DNA of 14,199 nucleotides from Pleurotus ostreatus/Saccharomyces cerevisiae fusant (Eukaryota > Opisthokonta): the NCBI GenBank assembly GCA_024196135.1, contig JAMQCK010000903.1, positions 1 to 14,199 on the forward strand. The letters are read 5' to 3'. The notes beneath the pieces are model-generated. The model searched no databases. It worked only from the letters and a program-made list of their open reading frames with translations, and was not told the origin of the DNA. Below are positions 7,504-14,199 of this stretch, one piece after another. A program made the translations under genes and the position numbers. Each line of letters starts with the position of its first letter. Within the stretch, counting starts at the first letter, position 1.

Positions 7504-8981
7504 TCACAGGGTAGTATTTCTACTCAGGCGTGTGTAGCGCCGCTCAGCTTCAGCGGCATTGTCCGTAAGCAGTACATGTGGTGAGACATAGGTCTGAAGA
7601 CCGTGCCACTGCAGATATGGCTGACGGTCAAACACGGCCTCACCGGTTACACCTGAAGTCTCGCAGCAGGGGGGAAATTTGCAGCGCAAAATTTCTAGGC
7701 TCTGCAAGGTTGGACTACGAATAAAAGCCAGAAATTCACCCTCTCGGCCTAGTATAGGGCAATGAATGGTGAGCATTCTCATGCGCGCAGACGACCGCGC
7801 GAGCATGCTTGTGACATGATGATATGGGATCTCCAAGTTCGCCATATCGATTCGATCAATGGCAGGCGCCGTCAGTGATGCGAAAAGAGGATTCCAGTCG
7901 GTTGACCCACTCAGGAAAAGGATGCGCAGGTGAGGCAAATAGATGGGTGATACCATAGGCAGGGATCTGTTGGTCTTTTTGATTTCGATGCAAAGAAGCT
8001 CGAGTTTGGTACAGTTCTTGAGAAGTGGAGCGATCATCTCCGGCTCGACGTCGTGCAGCCCAAGACTGGTCAGCTGCCGCAAGGGTGCGAGAGGGAGCCC
8101 TCCTCGAAAGCATTGCGTCCGCGCCAGGTCCATACAGCTCAGATTCGGCGACGTCAAAAACGTCTTCCACACGTCGTCGTACATCGTAGTGTACTCCGGC
8201 TGCTGGCGCATCATAACGAAGGCGATGCGCGCTCTTCTGAGAGAACTGAAGGCGCCAGAAGGAAGGGCAGCGAGCGGCTGCAGGATTCGACGTCTAACGA
8301 CCAATAATTCGATCGAAATTTCCTTCCATCGGTGGGCATGTTTGGCGACGTTAGCCATGAATTCCGGGTCGATCTCTTGGTGCTGAACTTGCGTATATTG
8401 ACTGATCCACAGCGTGAGAGGCAGGCCGGCAGAGTATCTGAGACAGAGGCTCAAGATGCTCTTAGCCTTCGTCGAAGGGTACGCGACGTCAACCAGAGTC
8501 CATAGCATAGGAAACCCACGTGTCACGGCATACCAGCGCGAACAGACGCGTCCTAGAATGGCGGCGGATCTACTGTATGCCATCCTGCACTCCTTCACAG
8601 CGTAGAAAGTATGCATTTCAGCACAGCGAGGAAATGCGGATGTAGGGCTTAGATCGCCGCACATGAGGAAGATAGCGCAAAGCAATTCATTCGGCAGGCG
8701 ATCCATGAGAGACTGCGAGTTGCAGGTCTCCACACATGTATCTGCGGCCACTGCGAAGTTGGTCGGTACATGTGGGTTTGCGAGAGCACGACGAACGTAC
8801 GCAAGGAGCCCGAAGGCGCGTTGTCCGACTTGTTGACGGCGACATTCCGGCGTACAGCTAGATTGTGGGAGGTGTCGTGATGACCTATCAGGGCGATCGC
8901 GTCGAGCGCCTGAAAGTACTCAGTCTTGTCGATTTGGCGGCGCGCGCCTTGCGCACGACCAGCTTTCTTGTAATCACCCAT
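7504..8981 (-). CDS. F-box/LRR-like protein, copy C
   Basis: Complete gene: exon 1 at 8981-8801, intron 8800-8751, exon 2 at 8750-7504, giving 475 residues. The F-box begins near residue 77 (RLPNELLCAIF) and runs to VCSRWYAVTRGFPMLW. The LRR half follows, with AHRWKEISIEL, LRQLTSLGLHD, LPHLRILFLSG and a tail with NAAEAERRYTRL. The long exon-2 frame has no ATG at its 5' end (the apparent start at 8751 is a GTG at the splice junction), so exon 1 must supply the start. Exon 1 encodes 60 residues with the HHDT block seen in copies A and B, and the frames agree only if the 50-nt intron is removed. It is the most diverged of the three intact copies. Role by family: Skp1-binding substrate receptor of an SCF ubiquitin ligase; target unknown. 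Confidence 0.9.
8751..8800 (-). other. Intron of F-box copy C (50 nt)
   Basis: The donor is GTACGT, the acceptor is CTTCGCAG, with a CCGACC branch-like site. Fifty nucleotides shift the frame by exactly the amount that separates the N-terminal exon from the F-box exon. Same codon and phase as in copies A and B. Confidence 0.85.
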
Positions 8982-9104
8982 TTCTGCGCATTTCGGTCAG
9001 GAGGGATGCGTGAAAAGCTCTCCCGAGTCAGCAACACACCTTAAGTCGGGTTTGAAGGCGCAAGTCAACGACAGCCTGTGGGCGGGAGGAGAGGGAAGTG
9101 CCAA

Positions 9105-9285
9105 TGGGGTGGCCCTGCGCCGAAGATGCGCGTCGTTTTATGCGGTCTCCTCGGGTGAGAAGCCTTTCATGGCCTACATGGTAATTTCGTACGAGAAAGG
9201 AAATTGTGTGAAGACAAAGGTCAAGGCTTGGCCGACGCGTTGGCTTCTTTATGCCACGCGCTCGGCATGTGACCTATGTTCAACT
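9105..9285 (-). promoter_or_regulatory. Shared upstream module, copy C
   Basis: This is the most diverged of the three clear copies. It retains CCTACATGGTAATTTCG, AGAAAGGAAA, CATGTGACC (9266-9274) and TGTTCAACTTT. A CATAAAA (minus strand, 9141-9135) stands where A and B have TATAAG. It lies only about 125-300 bp upstream of the copy C start, with no repeat unit in between. Confidence 0.55.
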
Positions 9286-9324
9286 TTCCGCAGTCTGAGT
9301 TAGCAACCTTGCCACCGGGACTAT

Positions 9325-9336
9325 GAGGCTAGCCTC
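9325..9336. other. 12-bp perfect palindrome
   Basis: GAGGCTAGCCTC reads identically on both strands. It lies in the short gap between the copy C upstream module and the pseudogene tail. It could be a dimeric factor site or chance; nothing else supports a function. Confidence 0.35.
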
Positions 9337-9429
9337 GATCGTACATCTCTACCTTGCCTCATCGTGACCTTCATCGCATGTAGTGAGCATGTCACCTACG
9401 TCAGAAATTGACGAGTGACAACTGGCACC

Positions 9430-9900
9430 ACCATGTACTGAGCAGAGTCGTCCCGCTTCAGCGGCGTCAGTCGTATGCTATAGAGTATACCATCAAGAAT
9501 ATGTGATCGCAGATCTCCCAGCCCGAACAGGAGTTCCCTGGCGTGGCGCAGACATAACGGACAATCTGCAAAGTCCGCGGAAGCGGGCTGCGAGCGAGGC
9601 TCCCTTCAAAATCAGGTATGCTCCATTCGAGGGCAGTCGTGGTTTCACTCCTCAATTAGGCGACGCCGACAATGAACGTCAATGAACCAGTGAGCAGGGC
9701 AGCCACGAATAGCTTCCACCCATCGCGAGCAGACGTGACCGAGGATGACTGCGGTCTTGCTGTATGCCTTCACTTCAGAGGGTCCTTGCCGAAGCCGTGC
9801 ATGACAGGATCACGAGAGAAGTCAAAGGCGGGGTCGTATCGCCACGCAAGAGGACGATCGCACAGAGCATCTCGTTTGGACTGTCGGTCGATTGAGCATT
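9430..9900 (-). pseudogene. Decayed fourth F-box copy with central deletion
   Basis: Reading 9900 to 9430 on the minus strand, the F-box start is recognisable as PNEMLCAIVLLRGD (from 9879), followed by SRDPVMHGFGKD, matching YPRDIGMHTYGKE of copy B. A stop at 9772-9770 and a frameshift follow. The next frame resumes with AYSKTAVILGHVCSRW, equal to the YSRSAALLGRVCVRW segment of the intact copies. Near 9660 the sequence jumps straight to the C-terminal tail (SLARSPLPRTLQIVRYVC, then GWEICD). After one more frameshift it gives DAAEAGRLCSV, matching NAAEAERRYTRL of copy C. Roughly 280 central residues, essentially the whole LRR region, are missing. No exon 1 or intact start was found. A functional product is very unlikely. 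Confidence 0.85.
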
Positions 9901-10811
9901 TCGACCGGCCGCAGTGCGGACTTGAAAGGAATAAGTATGCCTCGACGACTTGTACAGTAGAATAGGTATTACCTGAGGACCTCGAGGTGGATCCGTGGGT
10001 CAGCCTGACGAGGGGCCAATTAACGATAATCGCAGGCAAGGCGATCGCAATTGTGGTCGAGAAGGGGAAAATACCATGAAAGAGCGCCCATACATCGTGA
10101 AGCACGTCTACACGGTGCACTCGAGGAAGCTGGTCAATCACACTAGAGGGAGTACCTCTGCTGTACGCGACCCGCTGGTAACGCCGTTGTACATCCTGTC
10201 ATAATAAAGAGGGAGCTTGGAGGGAGCTTGAAGGAAGCTGACAGTATGTGAACGAGCAAACGATGCGACGCGAGTTGAAATCATGCAAGCTGTACCAGAG
10301 TTCTTCTATGTTTTGCAAGCACTGGAAAAGTGGTGTTGTATAAGTTGTCGATGACAGTTGGAGCAGAGAAGGAAAACTGCTAAAACGGGCAAAAACTCCG
10401 TGTGACCGCGAACCAGGGCGTGACATGATGCGGCCCGGCGCTAACGCTGCTCTCCTGCTGTTCTCCACTGTTCGACTCAGGTTGAACTCGTCCAGTCCCC
10501 CTCGCTGCTCAGCAGCTTCAGGCTGTAGGTCAGGGGTGCTTCTACACCTAGATTGAAGCTCGGACTGCTTGATTACGACCTATGTTTTCGCCTAACGCTG
10601 TCTCCGCTGCTCCCTCGAAGCAGAATGCGCGCGGGTATGAGCGCGGTGCGTGATATATTCTTTTGCTCGAATCGCATATTGAGGATGAACAGATCCCCAG
10701 TATGTAAAGACAGGCGCCAAATTCCAAGTAGGCCCGGACCAGGGCCCTCCCCCACCCCATGAATACCGCGCACGCGTACCCCCGAATGAGGAGGCGAGCC
10801 CAGAGAGCGCG
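9901..10811. other. Intergenic region between the pseudogene and the Raptor gene
   Basis: At 10047-10071 GCAATTGTGGTCGAGAAGGG closely resembles the GCAATTGTGGACAAG core of the shared upstream module, so the fourth F-box copy probably carried the same module. A short tandem of GGGAGCTTG(G/A)A lies at about 10209-10231. The right half should contain the promoter and 5' leader of the Raptor gene, but I could not identify a TATA or initiator with confidence. Open frames here on either strand are short and unconvincing. Confidence 0.5.
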
Positions 10812-13800
10812 ATGCACACCTCTACCACCGACGCCGTTCTGGACACCGCTCCCCCCATCCCTTACTGGAACACCAAGCGCCATCTGACCTGCGGCAACCC
10901 TACCCCCGCCCCATCATGGTCAGCCAAGCCCACGGCGTGGCGGCCAGCACCCGGCAAGCTCAAGACGTCCTACGCCGCACTCGTGCTTTGCCTCAACATA
11001 GATGTCGACCCCCCAGACGTGGTTAAGACGAATCCTTGCGCGCACCTCGAGTGTTGGGTCGATCCGCATTCCATGCCCTCGCACAAAGCTCTTGAAGCGA
11101 TCGGCAACAACCTGAAGCACCAGTTCGAGTGCTTGAGCTTGAAGATCCCATACAAACCCATCCTGGATCCGTCGTACGAGGACTTGCGGAGATTCTGTCA
11201 GTCTCTGCGGCGACAAGCTCAGGATGACGCGGTGCTATTCCACTACAATGGACATGGTGTGCCGAAGCCAACTGCGAGCGGCGAGCTGTGGTGCTTCAAC
11301 CGTGACTACACGCAGTACATTCCGGTATCGCTGCAGGAGGTGCAGAACTGGCTAGGAGCGCCGGGCGTCTACATCTGGGATTGCTCCGCTGCTGGCCACC
11401 TTCTCACCAACTTCAACATCTTCGCTCAGCGCCGAGACCAGGAGATGCAGCTGCAGCCGGGCGTGTACGGGATTAAGCCGCCCTACGCATCCTCGTTGCA
11501 GCTAGCGGCGTGCCTTGCGCATGAACAGTTGCCGTCGTGTCCAGAGTTGCCGGCGGACCTGTTCACGTCCTGCTTGACGTCGCCGATAGACATCGCGCTG
11601 CGGTTCTTCCTCATGAACCACCAACTGCCGAACAACATCAAGATCGACATGGTCTTGCAGTTGCCAGGCGACTTGAAGGATCGCAAGACGCCGCTGGGTG
11701 AGCTGAACTGGATATTCACCGCCATCACGGATACCATCGCATGGACGACTTTTGACCACGATACCTTCACTCGCCTATACCGCTGCGACTTGCTTATCGC
11801 ATGTCTCTTCCGTAACTTCCTCCTCGCGGAGCGTATCATGAAGAATTACTCGTGCACGCCACACACGTCGCCCGCTCTACCACCGACGAACACACATCCA
11901 CTGTGGGCGACTTGGGACCTGGCCGTCGATACATGTCTACGCCAACTCCCCAGCCTCCTGTACATCACGCCGGAAGATCCGAAGGCGGCAGCGCCCAGCC
12001 CGCCGCAGAGTGGCACGACCGTGGCCGTCCCGGGACGTATTGGCCAGATGTATCGCCAGCAGGACAAGAACGCACCACCGATACCGGTGCCGCCGGAGGG
12101 GAAGAAGCCCTACGTCTACATGCCCAGCCGCTTCTTCTCCGACCAGCTTACCGCCTTCGAAGTGTGGATATCGCGTGGCGGGTCCGCCCTGACGAGGAGG
12201 GGGCCCATGTCGCTTCCCTCGTCGGGAGAGCGGGGTGCCTCAGAAGAAGCGCTCGATCAGAAGGCGGAGATGCAGCAGCTGCTCAACGGCCAGCACCATC
12301 TGGTACCCAGGAAGCCGCCTGACCAACTGCCAATCGTGCTGCAGGTCCTGCTGTCGCAGCCGCATCGGCTCCGCGCGCTCATCCTGCTCTCGCAATTCGT
12401 CGATCTCGGGCCGTGGGCCGTCAACCTCGTCCTCACCATCGGCATCTTCCCCTACATCTCCAAGCTCCTGCAGGCCGCGGGTCAGGACCTCCGCCCCGTC
12501 CTCATCTTCATCTGGGCGCGCATCATGGCGGTCGACCCCTCCGTGCAGAACGACCTCTACGCGTCGCACGGGTACAAGTACTTCTCAAACATCCTTAGCC
12601 TGCGCGACGAGCACGCGCTGCCGAACAGCTCCGAGCACAAGGCGATGTGCTCCTTCATCCTCTCCGCGCTGTCGCGCGACTTCGTGCACGGGCAGAACGC
12701 GTGCCGTCACGAGCGCGTGTTCGACAACTGCTTCGATGCGCTGAACGACGGAGATTTCCTGCTCAGGCAGTGGTCCGCGTTGTGCATCGCGCAGATGTGG
12801 AACGCGAACGATGAGATGAAGATCTATGGGGTGGACCATGGGGCGCAGGATCGGCTAGTTGGGCTACTGTCCGACGACTCCGTCGAGGTGCGGTGTGCGG
12901 CGCTCTACGCGCTGGGCACGTTCTTTGGCGCGAGTGGGTCGGCCAACCCGCAGAAGCGCGGTGGTGGCGGTACGGGGATGATGAGCCAGCTGGACGAGAC
13001 GGTGCAGTTCCGCATGGAAATCGCGGTCGCGACGGGTGCCACTCTGGCGATACGCGAGGACGCGAGCCCCATGTGCAGGAAGGAGCTCCTGGTCATGCTG
13101 AGCTGCCTTGTGAAGGAGTGGCGCGGGTACTTCATCATCTGCGCGTGGCTCTATTGGGAAGAGGATCGCAAGTGGCGGCTGGGTGGTAGCGTCGACGAGG
13201 ACGATCTGGCGAGTCAAGCCGTTGCAGAATGGCTCGATGAATGCCAGGATGACGACACGAGGGAGGGCCAGCGCGTACTGCTGTCCTCGTTCTTCACCAT
13301 CTTCGTCTGCTTGCTCGACTTCTCGGTCGACCCATATAGCGAGGTCTCGACGCACGCGCAGACGATTGTGGACTATATCATGGCCCTGCTCCTCGAGTCG
13401 CCATTCAGCCGCGTCGACTCAGCTACTCTGGGATCTGCGCCGACGCGGAGCTTCAGCCCAGATAGGCACCATGGTCATCGTTCGCGGCTTTCTTCAGTGC
13501 AAATGTCGCCCACGATCGCTCCCGGGTCCCCCAGTATCGCTCGACCATCATTATCTCGCGCCGACACCGTGACGAGTACCTTCTCCAGCACCCTCAAGCG
13601 CACCGGCTCCTTCGCCAACGCGCTGAAGTCCCTCGCCAATGGCATCTCCTTCCCCTCCACCGAGGACCTGCGCCTCGCACCCGCCGCCCTCGCCCCTCAG
13701 CCACCCAAACCCGACTCCGACCTTACCCGCCCTCCATCCCCCAACCTCAATATCGCGAGCTACTCTTCGCCTTACCCACCACCTCCAGTGGATACGTCCG

Positions 13801-14199
13801 ACAACTTCTCGAACGAGCCGAACGACTTCTACCCGTCGGATGTGATGCAGGCGCTCATCGCGGAGGACATGGAGCGCCTGCGGGCGAGGCGAAGGACGCC
13901 GCATCAGGCGCACCACTACCAGCAGCTTTACGCGCAGCCGGACATGATGCCGAGTCCGAGCAGCAGCACGTTCTCAATGGAGAGTGGGATCATCCTGGGC
14001 TTGGGTACGGGGAAGAATGTGCGGGAGACGTTGCCGCTGAAGAGCGTGTACTACGACTTCTGCTGCGAGTACTTCAAGGAGCCGCAGATGCGGGTACGTG
14101 ACTTGCTTTTGCGGTTTCGATCGTATTGCTGATGTTCATGCAGCAAGCGGAAGCGGACGAGCCAGGAAGCATCGAGTACAACTATCAGGTGTGGCGGCA
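10812..14199 (+). CDS. KOG1: Raptor orthologue, TORC1 scaffold subunit (partial, 3' end outside window)
   Basis: Exon 1 is 10812-14093 (1094 codons), the intron is 14094-14143, and exon 2 runs from 14144 beyond the edge; 1112 residues are visible. Raptor (Kog1 in budding yeast, Mip1 in fission yeast) presents substrates to TOR kinase in TORC1 and acts at the vacuole or lysosome surface. The N-terminal caspase-like domain spans about residues 55-345, with LNIDVDPPDVVKTNPC, HYNGHGVPKPT (His148) and DCSAAG (Cys191). So the His/Cys pair known from this fold is present, although raptors are not known to be proteases. Other family hallmarks are LPADLFTSCLTSPI, TPLGELNWIFTAITDTIAW and LFRNFLLAERIMKNYSCTP. 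HEAT repeats follow at about residues 440-860 (LPIVLQVLLSQPHRLRAL, EVRCAALYALGTF), then a Ser/Pro-rich linker at 870-1040. Low-complexity insertions near 387-435 and 454-503 are not in animal raptors. WD40 repeats are expected beyond the window. Start 10812 fits, with G at -3. Confidence 0.97.
14094..14143 (+). other. Intron 1 of the Raptor gene (50 nt)
   Basis: The donor is GTACGT, the acceptor CATGCAG, with a GCTGATG branch-like site. It removes the in-frame TGA at 14130-14132 and continues, in phase 0, with QAEADEPGSIEYNYQVWR. Confidence 0.9.

Noticed and set aside
8649..8981. Separate 110-residue protein upstream of copy C
   Set aside because: Its first 60 residues are exon 1 of copy C; the rest is a frame-shifted reading of the intron and the F-box exon.
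9770..10141. 123-codon minus-strand frame as an intact gene
   Set aside because: Its second half is the out-of-frame and then in-frame F-box relic, and its first half matches nothing; it is better explained by the pseudogene and its flank.
1..14199. CRISPR array, rRNA or complete transposon
   Set aside because: No regularly spaced short repeats, no rRNA-like sequence, and no terminal inverted repeats with target duplications or transposase motifs were seen; the DNA is eukaryotic with spliceosomal introns.

Overview
The window looks like nuclear DNA of a filamentous basidiomycete, most likely an agaricomycete. Genes are split by very short introns of about 48-54 nt with GT..AG ends. Coding regions are GC-rich. 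The window holds a family of F-box/leucine-rich proteins of the kind that is greatly expanded in mushrooms and polypores, and its one strongly conserved gene is the fungal orthologue of Raptor (Kog1/Mip1).

Layout. Positions 1-1038 (minus) are the 5' two-thirds of F-box gene A, cut by the window edge. Positions 1040-1745 hold its upstream region: a three-copy ~150-bp tandem repeat, then an upstream module shared with the other copies. Positions 1988-2680 (minus) are an unidentified coding-like segment with one clean intron. Positions 3080-4994 (plus) are an unrelated gene with a disordered Ser/Thr/Pro-rich N-terminal half and a leucine-rich C-terminal half. It converges on F-box gene B (5044-6429, minus), which has its own upstream module to about 6935. 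F-box gene C (7504-8981, minus) follows, with its module to about 9285. Positions 9430-9900 (minus) are a decayed, internally deleted fourth F-box copy, with a trace of the shared upstream module near 10047. Positions 10812 to the right edge (plus) encode Raptor: N-terminal caspase-like domain, HEAT repeats and linker. The WD40 part lies beyond the window.

The main result is that the minus-strand side is a four-copy array built from one duplicated unit of promoter-like module plus a two-exon F-box gene. Copies A, B and C share a phase-1 intron at the same codon, just before the F-box. In C the intron is needed to bring the N-terminal exon into frame; in A it removes an in-frame stop; in B it is 54 nt, in frame and stop-free, so splicing and retention both give an open protein. 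The upstream modules of A, B and C keep a CATGTGACC motif. Copies A and B keep a TATA-like TATAAG and copy C has a weaker CATAAAA there.

F-box proteins of this type usually act as substrate receptors of SCF ubiquitin ligases, and Raptor is the TORC1 scaffold. Nothing in the sequence links the two functionally, and their adjacency is probably incidental. I found no mobile element ends, tRNA or rRNA genes, or CRISPR array.
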